Position numbers and translations under genes: made by a program. Under the pieces are notes generated by a model. It was given only the letters and a program-made list of their open reading frames with translations. It was not told the DNA's origin and did no database searches. 37,449 nucleotides of DNA from Chloroflexota bacterium. Lineage in GTDB: Bacteria > Chloroflexota > Anaerolineae > Promineifilales > Promineifilaceae. Within the stretch, counting starts at the first letter, position 1. Every line of letters begins with the position of its first letter. The stretch is taken from contig JAHDEN010000045.1 of NCBI GenBank assembly GCA_020628815.1, forward strand, positions 1 to 37,449, read 5' to 3'. This document shows positions 1-9,323 of the stretch, in pieces.

Positions 1-51
1 AGCATTCGGCTGTTAACCGAAGGGTTGTTGGTTCGAGTCCAACCTGAGGAG
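1..51 (+). tRNA. tRNA-Asn (anticodon GTT), 5' truncated by window edge
   Basis: The anticodon arm is stem TTCGG (5-9), loop CTGTTAA (10-16) and stem CCGAA (17-21), giving anticodon GTT at 12-14, which is Asn. The T arm is GTTGG, loop TTCGAGT, CCAAC (27-43). The acceptor 3' strand CTGAGGA (44-50) with discriminator G51 matches the usual bacterial tRNA-Asn end. CCA is not encoded. The D arm and 5' acceptor strand lie outside the window. Confidence 0.93.
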
Positions 52-55
52 CAAA

Positions 56-87
56 GGCGAGAGATTTAAAAATCTCTCGCCTTTTTT
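56..87 (+). terminator. Rho-independent terminator of tRNA-Asn
   Basis: A perfect inverted repeat, GGCGAGAGATT with AATCTCTCGCC around a short A-rich loop, is followed by six T residues. It starts five bases after the end of the tRNA-Asn gene. Confidence 0.9.
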
Positions 88-125
88 GTTGCCTAACACC
101 CATCCGCCCAAATAACCATCTAAAG

Positions 126-174
126 CAAATAAGGTTGACCCACCAAGAACAGTGGATCAACCTTATTTGTTTTT
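126..174 (+). terminator. Second stem-loop with T-tract downstream of the tRNA
   Basis: A 17-bp stem with one mismatch (126-142 with 153-169, core AAATAAGGTTGA / TCAACCTTATTT) encloses a 10-nt loop and is followed by GTTTTT on the plus strand. It could be a back-up terminator for the tRNA transcript. Read from the other strand there is no T-tract. Confidence 0.6.
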
Positions 175-190
175 GAGTAGGCTGCAATTT

Positions 191-214
191 AGATGGAGCA
201 TTACCGCTCCATCT
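191..214. repeat. 9-bp hairpin (AGATGGAGC / GCTCCATCT)
   Basis: Perfect 9-bp arms flank a 6-nt loop. No T-tract follows on either strand. It lies between the tRNA terminators and the hairpin that follows the secreted-protease gene, so it may help block read-through in either direction. Confidence 0.5.
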
Positions 215-219
215 ACTTT

Positions 220-258
220 CTTGCTAGACCCGATCCTATTTTAATCGGGTCTAGCAAG
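220..258 (-). terminator. 15-bp hairpin after the secreted-protease gene
   Basis: Perfect arms CTTGCTAGACCCGAT (220-234) and its complement (244-258) surround a 9-nt loop. The hairpin begins 17 nt past the stop codon of the minus-strand gene ending at 276, so it is probably its 3' end structure. It lacks a T-tract on the minus strand, so it may act as an RNA-stabilising end rather than a classic terminator. Confidence 0.6.
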
Positions 259-275
259 TTACTTATAAAAGATGG

Positions 276-3200
276 CTACGGACGAATTTCACCCGCAAAC
301 CATGTGCCTGACGACACCCAACCATTTCCAGAGCCGCCCCATCCTTGATTGACATAGAACGAGCGGTTGTACTGCGTTTCGTTCCAGCAGAAGATGAAGC
401 ATTTCTTGACCGTGCGTGAGTGCCAAGCGTAGCCATATGCCACCGGATAGTGGGTCAACCATCCTGTCCCAATCACGGCCGGTGTATCCCGGTCCCGGAT
501 TGAATTACGCGCATACTGACGCAAACGGCTTTCATGAATGCCCAACACGTTGTAATGGGTGCTAAGCTTGGTACCGGTCCGGCCAGATAAGTAGTCGGTG
601 GCTTGATCCATGTCCCATGGGAAGGTAGGGCCGCTGCTACCGGCACACCATGTACCTATGTCGTTGCGGATTTCCCACGTCATGTTTTTAACACCCGGTG
701 TCATATTAGATGGTGCCACAGCATTTGCACCAGTACCACCGTTTTGACGATACAAGCCCCAACGGGGTGCCCAATACGCATTGCCATCGGCCGCCTGTTT
801 GTCAGCCCAGCCAAACAACATCGCCCAAGCCGTTCCACCACAGCCGCTATAACAGCTAGAGGTGTTAACCGAGTCATTCTTGTGCATTTGACTGTACAAG
901 CGTTGGTCCGCGTGATTACCGGCCCAATAATAGGTCCAGCTACTCCACGCACCATCTGTGGCCCGTGTTTGCGGCAAAACATCGGCCGATGCTTTGGCAG
1001 AGCTATTGTTCATCACCGTCGGCAAGAAAACGGTAGTCCCACTTGTTCCGCCTGGACCGGTCGGCAATGAGCTACGATCCAGCAAGATAAACTTGAGCGT
1101 CTCTTGTGTTGCCCGTGCGGCCGAAACATTGCGCGTTTGCAACAGCTTGCTGTAATCAACCGACACATTCAGTGGAAGCTCGGCACTTGGAATCGCATCT
1201 TTGACCACAATACGCAGCACCGTAGGCATACCGGCATTTGCGATAACCTCTGTGTCCACATACTTGTCGGATGCGCCTGCGCCGCTATAGCCAATCTCAG
1301 GGGTCCCTTCCATGAGCAAAGTAAATTCGTAGGTTTCACCTTTAAACAGACCTTCACCTAAAGATTCCGCCAGTTCATCCACTTCCCAATCTTCGGCCGC
1401 TTCTCGAGACAAAGCCTCGGCCAACACACCGTAAGATGCCGCGTAGCCTTCTTTCAGCTCTTGCCAAGATCCCCACTCAGAAATCTGGAGCGGTGAGCTG
1501 GTTGGTCCTGTCTCTACTTTCGTCCCTTCAAACTCGCTATCAGAACTATCGTCGGCCGTTTCCTTATCGGGTACCCACTCAGACGAGCCAGCACTTTCGC
1601 CAACCTTGTCGATCATAGACGTATCTAACCCACTGACTTTTGCCATTTGGGTGCCCGGCATAGCAACCAAGTTGCCGTCAGCATCTTCACCCGCATAGGT
1701 CAGCGTGTCTAATTTGTAAAACTTGACCGCTTTTTTGCCGTCTTCGGCCGCGACTCGTTCTACATTCTCAGTTGGCGTTTCACCCTCGTAATTCCAATGG
1801 GCGATGGGGTAATCATGGTCGCCGCTTGAAAGGACAATGAACCCTTTGTCTCCCCCATTAGGATTTACAACTTTGAACTCATAATACGCCACACCATCAA
1901 CATCTGGTCGGTAAAGGGCACGTACCCGGTTGCTCAATAGCGCCTCTTCCCAACCGGGAGCCATCGGCCCGCCACGCACCTCTTCGATCAATTGTGCCGC
2001 CCGGCGGTGGAACTCAAGCGGAACATCCAAGAGATCGACCTCACCGTTTGTCCCATCTATCGAGGGTACATATCGGATCACATCGGTTGTGATGGTAGAT
2101 TCATTCCCCGCCTCATCGCGGAATTTAGCGTATACCTTGGCAAAGCCGTTGGCACGCGTTTCAGCCAAAGTCCAGGCATAGTCTTGTTCAAACGCAACCC
2201 ATTTGACCTCGTCCATGTGCGGATCATTGCTAATTTTCATCTCAACAATGTCGTCAAAACGATCCGGTTCGTCGCCGTCGTGATCGTGCGCATTCTCTTC
2301 AAAGTTGAGCTTAACCTGCAAAGAGTCAGTCTTAACATCGTTGTTGTTGATCACCACAATCGCTTCTGGCTCAAACGGATCTTCGCTAGGGGTAACACCC
2401 ACGCTGTCAATAACCGCCGTTCCATGTTCCTTAAGATTTATCGCTAAGTAACGATAGTAGTAAGTCACATCGTTGGTGGCTTTGTCCGCATACCGGCCGC
2501 TGCTTGGCAATTCAGCCGTGCGCAGTAGCCACGGTCCGTCTGGGCTAATCGCCCGATAAAGGATCAACCGATCATAGGATTCATGCACATCGTACAGGAT
2601 CTCATTAAACCCGATGTTGGGCGCAACCTTTAAATACGCCGGGGCAACCGCATTATCATCTTTAGGGTCAAGCGGATTTTGGCCTCTGTTAAATTCAGAG
2701 CCGTCATTTTCACCGCCGCCGTCCGTATCACTATTATTCGGATCGGTTCCCAGTTGATATTCGCTAGCCGCATCTAAGCCGTCTAAGTCCGCATCACCCG
2801 TTACAGAGTCAATGCCATTCTCACGTTCATAAGGGTCAGGGACACCATTCAGATTTTCATCTGGCGCTTCAGCTACAGAGAAAGAGCCTAACGCTTCACG
2901 TTGTATCTCACCAAGTTCAACCAATAGTCGCACCTGATAAGATCCTTCATCTGGAATCGCTTTGGTCGGCTTGCCACCATCTTCTCCCGTGGGGATAACC
3001 CTTTCGGCCTGATTAACCGCCGTGTACTCTCCGGCATAAAACCCATCATTCGGTTCACCATCGCCGTGTGAGCCATCATCGTACAAAACAACCGGGGTTA
3101 CGGTGCCGTTAGGTGCAGTAACTTCAGCAATCACGTTGGCCCCAGCCAAAGGTTTGTCAGATGAGACAAAGGCATGGATAGGCACTTTCTGGCCGGTGGT

Positions 3201-5909
3201 GTAGCGGATTCCGGTACGATCAGACAGCAGGAGTTCGGCCGTCAAATAAGAAGGACCGCTAACAATCACCTGATAGGGAATGTCGTACCAGACATAGAAC
3301 GAATCTGCGTTCACAACAAGGGTCCATTCTCCCGCCATCGGGTTTGTCACACGCCAACCAACATGACCACTCACAATATCTTCGAACGTATAAGGAATCT
3401 GTGTTGGGTCAATTTCTTTCCCATCTGGCTGAATCAGCTTAAGGGAAAGATCTTTTCCAAAACAGCCGTTAGAAACTGCAGAATTATCACAGTCAGGCTC
3501 GTTAATCGAATGCCAGTCAAGTGAGAATAAAACCTCAGATACCGTTTCATCGACATAAACCGTATGGATTTGATCGGGTGGTAGTTCAAATTCGCTCTGC
3601 AAAATAGGAACAGTCCCTCTTTCTTGCAACAGCCGGACACGCCCTTCACTTTCAGCTTGGGCATACTCATACGTGTTGCCCAAACCTAAGTTGGCGTCTG
3701 CTAAGGATACGGCAGCGCTTGCCCCTCTTGTGCTCACAAACACATCGTTGAAGAAAAACAGACCGCCGGTAGTCGTTGCGATATCTTGCAGCAATGTTTC
3801 ATCGGCCGCACCGCCAAACGCAATCGTTGTAACCGGACAACCGGTTGCGATTACATCTGTATCTACTTCAGTCCAATATTGATTGGCCGTTTCCATGCCG
3901 TCTGACATCAGGACAATCGAACAGAGCGGGTTCCCTGTGGGGGTCCCGTTGCGCTCAGTGACCGCTGCGTCCAAACCATCACCGATGCTGGTCAAGTTGC
4001 CCGTAATCAAACCATCCACATAATTTTCTGCGTTGGCTTTAACATTTGGAACCGTTGTTACCGAGGTAAGCGGAAAGGCTCCTGGTGTTTGGTCGGTTGC
4101 AAATGGAATCACGGCCAAACCATCGTTGTTGCGGGTAATATCAATATAAAAATTAGCCGCATTTTGAGCCGCAACAAACTTCCCATCACTGTTCATAGAT
4201 CCTGAGCGGTCAATCACAAGCAGATGATCGACGTTATCGGGTGAATAGGTTACGCTGTTGGCGCTGGTATCTGTTGCAATCACGGTGGCACTGCTTGATT
4301 CTTCTAAAGAAACCTCAAGATTGTATGTGTCATCGGCCGCCTGTGGTGGTGCCTGAACCACCAGCCAATACTGCTCTTGAATAAAGCCACCGGCCGTAAT
4401 GAGGGCGTTTTGCCCGCCGACGGCCGCTCTAAAGTCGTTAATGGTCAACCCATCAATCACAGCCCCTTTTGCAGAGCCGTTGGTCACCAAAACTTGGGCC
4501 AAGAATTTACCAGGGCCATCAAACGGCCCCACCTGAGCTACCGCCCCATTGTTGGGCAACTTAATATCAATCACCGGGTCAAGACATTCAACCGCAATGT
4601 CTACCGTTGAGCTATTACTCGTGCTCCCGGCAATCACAGTCACATAATCAATCCCATCATTAAAGAAACTGCGGTTCCAACTACTGGCGGTATTCGAGCC
4701 AAAATAGTCTAGAGCGTTCCCTTTTTCGGTGATGACATGGTAAAACGCTGGACCGGCATCCGTCTTGACACTGGCGCTCACCAAGGGGCAATCGTTGCCG
4801 ATTTCGGTACGATAATATTTCGCGCCGTATCGATTAATCGCTTCATTGCTCCATGTAACACTGGTTACCCCATTAATCGGGCCAGCCGCTAAAGGAACGA
4901 TAGGACCGTATGGCATCGAGTTGCCAGTCTGGTCTTCATCGATGTAGTCGTACTCTAACGAATTACCCAACAGGTCTTTGACCCAATTAGCGGCCGTAAA
5001 TTTGCGGAATGATGAGTCGAAGTTCTCCCCCGCTCCCACATTGATCAAAGCTTGATTTACAGCAGCCAGGTCACGAGCAGGATCAATCGCATCCATCAAA
5101 GCCACCATCGCATCTACGCCCAACTCAGGTTCATCAGGATCAGATCCATACTGCTCCATGAAATAGGTCCAAAACAAGGCAGATGGGTAGCCGGTCCCCC
5201 CTGTCACATCCTGATTCGGATTTGCTAGAAAGTTGTTCACCTCATTGTTATAAGACGAAGTTGCATCTAAAGCGTCGTCCCAATTATCAATTTCGTCGAA
5301 CAGTTTGTCTTCCATCGCCCGTGCAGTCCCTTCTATCAACCATCTGTGATCGGTCCAATTGGTTTGCCAAAGGCTGTCAGAACTGTACTGAATCCGGTGA
5401 AAAAGCTCATGGCCTACCACCTTATTCATCCAGCCATCAACGTCAAAGCAGCCATTTCTAACTTCAATATAGTTGTCCCACGCGGTCCCGTTACATGCGG
5501 CATCTTCAATACGAACCTCAAGTTTCACCCCGGTAACAAGTGGTGCGGGAAAGCCCAACGCCACATACCGGTCCCAATAGGCTTGGGTTTGATCCGCTAC
5601 GAAGGTCGCCTGAGTGTCTGTTGTGTCACTATCGTCATAGAAAACACAGAAGTTCGGCCGTTCAATCATATCTGGCAAACCAGAAGGATTAGACGGACAG
5701 GCTGTTGGTGCATTGGCAACAGCCTTAATCAGTGATGCTGTTTGCGCCATCATCTGATCTTGCGGTATGGCGCCAACACCCTCGGCCGAAGAGGCTTGTA
5801 CATTTGGCCCAGATTCGGCCGCCAACGCAGCCTGCACCACACCAAACAGCCCAACAAATAATATAAGTCGGACTAAGTTTCTGCTGGATATCAATTGATA
5901 AAATTGCAT
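276..5909 (-). CDS. Secreted multidomain protein: gluzincin-like domain, VWA, TSP3-like Ca repeats, papain-like C-terminal domain
   Basis: This is a 1877-aa exported protein that I recognise by parts but not as a named family. Residues 1-31 form a signal peptide ending AALA. HELFH at 167-171 plus E193 in WLIEGTA gives a gluzincin zinc set (HExxH then Glu 22 residues later). A von Willebrand A domain (about 560-740) carries the MIDAS residues D567, S569 and S571. Residues 943-958 (YDDGSHGDG) resemble a choice-of-anchor Ig-like fold. Residues about 1016-1085 hold DxNxNG/DxDxDG calcium repeats of thrombospondin type 3 style. After VFLPTV (1627-1632) comes a C10/C39-like cysteine-peptidase pattern: C1690 (SGCGGTAWAM), H1820 (THYPVAYGY) and N1854 (VNQGWGG). 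RBS GGAGGG lies 9 nt before the ATG. The protein may act at or outside the cell surface, and proteolysis by either domain is inferred. It is divergent from the STAND regulator. Confidence 0.85.
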   Translation of the reverse strand: MQFYQLISSRNLVRLILFVGLFGVVQAALAAESGPNVQASSAEGVGAIPQDQMMAQTASLIKAVANAPTACPSNPSGLPDMIERPNFCVFYDDSDTTDTQATFVADQTQAYWDRYVALGFPAPLVTGVKLEVRIEDAACNGTAWDNYIEVRNGCFDVDGWMNKVVGHELFHRIQYSSDSLWQTNWTDHRWLIEGTARAMEDKLFDEIDNWDDALDATSSYNNEVNNFLANPNQDVTGGTGYPSALFWTYFMEQYGSDPDEPELGVDAMVALMDAIDPARDLAAVNQALINVGAGENFDSSFRKFTAANWVKDLLGNSLEYDYIDEDQTGNSMPYGPIVPLAAGPINGVTSVTWSNEAINRYGAKYYRTEIGNDCPLVSASVKTDAGPAFYHVITEKGNALDYFGSNTASSWNRSFFNDGIDYVTVIAGSTSNSSTVDIAVECLDPVIDIKLPNNGAVAQVGPFDGPGKFLAQVLVTNGSAKGAVIDGLTINDFRAAVGGQNALITAGGFIQEQYWLVVQAPPQAADDTYNLEVSLEESSSATVIATDTSANSVTYSPDNVDHLLVIDRSGSMNSDGKFVAAQNAANFYIDITRNNDGLAVIPFATDQTPGAFPLTSVTTVPNVKANAENYVDGLITGNLTSIGDGLDAAVTERNGTPTGNPLCSIVLMSDGMETANQYWTEVDTDVIATGCPVTTIAFGGAADETLLQDIATTTGGLFFFNDVFVSTRGASAAVSLADANLGLGNTYEYAQAESEGRVRLLQERGTVPILQSEFELPPDQIHTVYVDETVSEVLFSLDWHSINEPDCDNSAVSNGCFGKDLSLKLIQPDGKEIDPTQIPYTFEDIVSGHVGWRVTNPMAGEWTLVVNADSFYVWYDIPYQVIVSGPSYLTAELLLSDRTGIRYTTGQKVPIHAFVSSDKPLAGANVIAEVTAPNGTVTPVVLYDDGSHGDGEPNDGFYAGEYTAVNQAERVIPTGEDGGKPTKAIPDEGSYQVRLLVELGEIQREALGSFSVAEAPDENLNGVPDPYERENGIDSVTGDADLDGLDAASEYQLGTDPNNSDTDGGGENDGSEFNRGQNPLDPKDDNAVAPAYLKVAPNIGFNEILYDVHESYDRLILYRAISPDGPWLLRTAELPSSGRYADKATNDVTYYYRYLAINLKEHGTAVIDSVGVTPSEDPFEPEAIVVINNNDVKTDSLQVKLNFEENAHDHDGDEPDRFDDIVEMKISNDPHMDEVKWVAFEQDYAWTLAETRANGFAKVYAKFRDEAGNESTITTDVIRYVPSIDGTNGEVDLLDVPLEFHRRAAQLIEEVRGGPMAPGWEEALLSNRVRALYRPDVDGVAYYEFKVVNPNGGDKGFIVLSSGDHDYPIAHWNYEGETPTENVERVAAEDGKKAVKFYKLDTLTYAGEDADGNLVAMPGTQMAKVSGLDTSMIDKVGESAGSSEWVPDKETADDSSDSEFEGTKVETGPTSSPLQISEWGSWQELKEGYAASYGVLAEALSREAAEDWEVDELAESLGEGLFKGETYEFTLLMEGTPEIGYSGAGASDKYVDTEVIANAGMPTVLRIVVKDAIPSAELPLNVSVDYSKLLQTRNVSAARATQETLKFILLDRSSLPTGPGGTSGTTVFLPTVMNNSSAKASADVLPQTRATDGAWSSWTYYWAGNHADQRLYSQMHKNDSVNTSSCYSGCGGTAWAMLFGWADKQAADGNAYWAPRWGLYRQNGGTGANAVAPSNMTPGVKNMTWEIRNDIGTWCAGSSGPTFPWDMDQATDYLSGRTGTKLSTHYNVLGIHESRLRQYARNSIRDRDTPAVIGTGWLTHYPVAYGYAWHSRTVKKCFIFCWNETQYNRSFYVNQGWGGSGNGWVSSGTWFAGEIRP

Positions 5910-5985
5910 TTTTTAGAACCCTCCAGTTGTTCTTTTTCTGGCTCATCCCATTTTGGATTAGGGACAGCTTATCGAGAACCGCTTC

Positions 5986-6013
5986 GGAAAAATCTGAAAA
6001 TTTGTCAGAAAAA
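5986..6013 (-). promoter_or_regulatory. Candidate regulatory element upstream of the secreted-protease gene
   Basis: On the minus strand this reads TTTTTCTGACAA, then a short A/T stretch, then TTTCAGA and TTTTTCC. It contains the dyad TCTGA-N7-TCAGA. An almost identical block lies at 9324-9350, upstream of the other secreted gene. It lies about 76 nt before the ATG. A GTTCTTTA stretch lies further upstream in both cases. No clear sigma-70 -10 box is spaced from it, so it is more likely an operator or activator site than a core promoter. Confidence 0.55.
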
Positions 6014-6273
6014 GTGTCAGCAGGTCGGTTTGTAGGCTAAAGAACAAGCAGGCTGTCATATACGCTACAAATCGCAGCATCCCTCCTAGTTTCTCTAAAA
6101 TATCCTGACAGGTTTTCTGCCCATCTGGCATGGTTATATATACGCTTTTATGTTTAAATCTATGATGAAGCAGGGGCCGCAGACAGAGAAAAGACAGCAT
6201 ATGCAACGTTGGAAAAGATTGGAAAATAGTCAGTTTTTCTCACCGCTCGCAACGAATTCAATGGAAAGGAAAA

Positions 6274-9024
6274 ATGAGTTTAAACTTTGGCGACTTGCTT
6301 TCGAACGCTCTACACGAAGTAAAACTTAACACCCGCAAAAAAATAGGCATCATCCAGGATGAGATCGGCTATACGTTTGAGCCAAGCTTGACCGGTGATG
6401 CGGTTGAAAGCTGGCGCTATCGCAAAGGGCCACCCACGGTTGAGCTTTTAGAGCAGTTAGCGGCCGCAATTTTGAGCTATGGCTGCGCCAGTCACGACCA
6501 AGCATGGCTAACCGCTTTTTTAAAAGAGGGGCAACACCCTTACCCTCAGGCGATGTGTGAGCGCCATTTCCCCACGGCCGCCAGTCTCGACAGATCGCCG
6601 AGCCACACTGAAAAAACAAAATATCCTGCCCCACCGCTGTCTGCCTATGCCCCGCCTCAGGTCGAGGGGTTTATCGGCAGGCGGTCAGAGCTGGCCTATT
6701 TCCAGGCTCAATTTCAAACGGATCGTTTGGCTTTAATTTGTGGGATGGCGGGCAACGGCAAAACATCTCTTGCCGCCCAACTAGCTGGTCAGCTACCAGA
6801 CCAATCACGTGTTTTTTGGCATCCGTTCCACAGTGGCAACTTAAATCCATTTATCCGCAGAATTGCCGGATTTTTAGCCGGTCACGGCCGTGTTGACCTG
6901 TGGGAGATGCTTGAAGCGGCCCGACATGATGGGATAAAGCCACCAAGCATAGAAACCAGCCTAGACACGATCATGGCACAGCTTGAAGCACTAGATGTGA
7001 CTGTCTGTTTAGACGATCTGCAATATGTCGATGACCATTCCCGGTTTGGCGAGTTCTTAGCACGGTTACAGACCAACCAGACGCCGCTGATCATTACAGC
7101 CCGCCGTTTCCCATCCTTTTTAAAAGCGGCCCCGCAAAAATTAAACGGACTGTCTGTCGCAGACACACGTTTGTTTTTAACAGACCGCAAAATCCAATTA
7201 TCTGAAGTGATGGCTGAGGAGCTACACACATCTACAGGAGGGAATGGGGCGTTTTTAACCCTTGCGGCCGTTGTGCTTACCCATGCCCATGATCCGGCCC
7301 GAGTGATCGCTAAATTAGCCGAAATCGACGATGTTGAGCGCTTTTTGATGGAAGAGGTCCACGACAGACTGTCTGCCAACCAACAACGGATGATGGAGGG
7401 GATTGCGATTTTAGGCAGCTACCCTGGCACCCGTGATGCCCTTGAAGATATGCTCAATCAGCGAGATGTACGGCGCACGTTGCAGGAACTGACAGGGCAA
7501 TTCTTATTGACCTCAAGTGAAGGGGAATACGGCCGAGAATACAAGCAACATCAGATCATTCAGGCGTTCTATTATGAACAGCCACGTCGGCGGATCCGTA
7601 GAGAGCTGCATTTACGTGCGGCTAAGTTCTATGAAATAGAGGAGATCGACTATTTTAAGGCAGCGTACCATTACGCTAAGGGTGATGTGGGTGAGCGAGC
7701 GGCCCAATTGGCGACAAAACATCTGTGGTCAATTGTCAATCGAGCAATGGCTCGGCCGCTGGCGGCTGTGTTAGACACAATCGCTGATGACTCTTTAGAG
7801 CAGCAGGATCGCTTTGAACTATGGTTAACCCAAGCCCAATTAGATACGCTTTTGGGGGATATGGATAACGCCCAAGAGCTGCTACAAAAAGCGGCCGACA
7901 AGCTTCAATCACTGCCACAAACAGACGCTACAGACCGCTTGAAGGGTCGTGTTTGTTTACACATGGCGGAGCTACTAGAACGCCAATCCCCACCAGATGC
8001 GCTGAAGTGGGCGCAGCGGGGGTTAGACATTTTGCCACCCAGCGAGACCGATTTGACGGCCGCGCTGACTATTCGGACCGGCACGATGATGATGCACATG
8101 GGTAACTTTGGCGGCGCCCTAGAAACGTTTGAGACGGTGCAAGTCGCCAAATTAGAGCAGAATCAGCCTCTATTAATCGACCTGCTCATGAACTTTAGCG
8201 GAACCCATATCCATATGGGACAGCTAGACGCAGCTTATAAATGTGCCAAAGATGCCCTAGAAAAAAGCCGCCATCAGCGGGATCATTTTAAGTCCTGTCA
8301 AATCGCATCCAATTTGGCCTTGATTCACTACTTGAAAGGCAACTGGTCCGATGCCACTGTACAGCTTGAAGAAGCGGTTCACATCGCCAAGCGACTGGGC
8401 AGCCAGACTGAATTTGAATCTCTAAGCATCAATTTGGGGCAAATCTATTTTGATCTGGGTCAGCATGATCGGGCATGGCACCATATCAGCTCTTTCAAAA
8501 ATCGAGAGTTGGCCCAAGATCAACGGGCTGTGGTTGCACACATTCTTATGGCTCGCCTACAAACCGCGGCCGGTGATACGCAAACCGCCTGTGCCACGCT
8601 CAATCGCTGCATTCAAGAAGCACGCCATATGAACGACCAAACCCACATCGGCGTTGGCACTATGCGCTTGGCAGAAACATTGCTTGTTGAGTCTGACTTC
8701 AAGCGGGCGCTAATCACCATCGAAGAGGCGATTTCTATTTTTAAGCAGCTCGGAGACAAACACAGCAGTGGCATCGCATGGCGTATTAAAGGGGATGTCT
8801 TAACGGCTCAAGGTGCATACCTAGATGCAGACGCTGCTTATGATCGCAGCCTAAACACCCTCGGCGGTTTAGATAAATATCAAGAATCAATCACGCTTTT
8901 TAACAAAGGGCTTCTGCAAGCCAAAATAGGTGAGATCGAAGAGGGAAAGCGGTTAAAAGACGAAGCTGTCAAATTTTTTAACACCGTAGGCGCAGGGATT
9001 TACGAACAAACGGCCGCGACTTAA
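6274..9024 (+). CDS. HTH-STAND NTPase-TPR regulator
   Basis: A 916-aa cytoplasmic signal-transduction ATPase of the STAND type. Residues about 15-65 look like an XRE/Cro-like helix-turn-helix (with GDAVESWRYRKGPP near the recognition region). Residues 130-300 hold the NTPase: Walker A GMAGNGKTS (157-165), Walker B VCLDDLQ (244-250) and the STAND sensor-like TAR (275-277). From about 440 to the end the protein is helical with TPR-like repeats (ALETFETVQVA, AYKCAKDALEK, ALITIEEAISIF). There is no C-terminal LuxR helix-turn-helix. RBS GGAAAGG lies just before the ATG. Proteins of this design usually sense a ligand through the TPR part and act as transcription regulators; some STAND proteins act in defence. 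It lies between two secreted-protein genes that share an upstream element, which suggests it regulates them. Confidence 0.85.
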   Translation: MSLNFGDLLSNALHEVKLNTRKKIGIIQDEIGYTFEPSLTGDAVESWRYRKGPPTVELLEQLAAAILSYGCASHDQAWLTAFLKEGQHPYPQAMCERHFPTAASLDRSPSHTEKTKYPAPPLSAYAPPQVEGFIGRRSELAYFQAQFQTDRLALICGMAGNGKTSLAAQLAGQLPDQSRVFWHPFHSGNLNPFIRRIAGFLAGHGRVDLWEMLEAARHDGIKPPSIETSLDTIMAQLEALDVTVCLDDLQYVDDHSRFGEFLARLQTNQTPLIITARRFPSFLKAAPQKLNGLSVADTRLFLTDRKIQLSEVMAEELHTSTGGNGAFLTLAAVVLTHAHDPARVIAKLAEIDDVERFLMEEVHDRLSANQQRMMEGIAILGSYPGTRDALEDMLNQRDVRRTLQELTGQFLLTSSEGEYGREYKQHQIIQAFYYEQPRRRIRRELHLRAAKFYEIEEIDYFKAAYHYAKGDVGERAAQLATKHLWSIVNRAMARPLAAVLDTIADDSLEQQDRFELWLTQAQLDTLLGDMDNAQELLQKAADKLQSLPQTDATDRLKGRVCLHMAELLERQSPPDALKWAQRGLDILPPSETDLTAALTIRTGTMMMHMGNFGGALETFETVQVAKLEQNQPLLIDLLMNFSGTHIHMGQLDAAYKCAKDALEKSRHQRDHFKSCQIASNLALIHYLKGNWSDATVQLEEAVHIAKRLGSQTEFESLSINLGQIYFDLGQHDRAWHHISSFKNRELAQDQRAVVAHILMARLQTAAGDTQTACATLNRCIQEARHMNDQTHIGVGTMRLAETLLVESDFKRALITIEEAISIFKQLGDKHSSGIAWRIKGDVLTAQGAYLDADAAYDRSLNTLGGLDKYQESITLFNKGLLQAKIGEIEEGKRLKDEAVKFFNTVGAGIYEQTAAT

Positions 9025-9104
9025 GTGGCCAATATATATCAGCTTAAGGCGAAATTTAGTCATAATCGCGCTAGAAATCACCGTTTCCAGAACACAAAAC
9101 GTAT

Positions 9105-9192
9105 TGTAGGGGCATCCCGTGTTAGCGTAGCGGCGGATGCCCTAAGGTACATCATGGCGTCAACTTGGGTGCCCACAAGGGACACCCCTACA
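9105..9192. repeat. Nested inverted-repeat element (small mobile-type hairpin repeat)
   Basis: The outer arms TGTAGGGGCATCCC (9105-9118) and GGGACACCCCTACA (9179-9192) match at 12 of 14 positions. Inside are two further hairpins: GGGCATCC / GGATGCCC (9110-9117 with 9135-9142) and GGGTGCCC with GGGACACCC near the right end. Elements with TGTAGGGGC...GCCCCTACA ends are widespread intergenic repeats in Chloroflexota and cyanobacteria as I recall. It carries no coding capacity. Confidence 0.7.
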
Positions 9193-9323
9193 TCGCCTGA
9201 TTAAATTTGGCATAGATGATTTCTTTCTGGATCTGTTTAAGTTGATGCCAATGAAAATACCTTATTTAAAATGAGCCTCTAAGCAAAAAGGGACCGAAAA
9301 CGGTTCTTTATTGGCTAAATCGG

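Noticed and set aside
87-275. CRISPR-like or attachment-site repeats next to tRNA-Asn
   Set aside because: The repeats are separate hairpins with different sequences. No direct repeat of the tRNA 3' end and no integrase gene is in the window, so there is no support for an integrated element.
603-1070. Plus-strand ORF of 155 codons inside the secreted-protease gene
   Set aside because: It lies antisense to a gene with clear domains, has low-complexity His/Arg-rich sequence and no RBS. The same holds for the other antisense frames within this gene.
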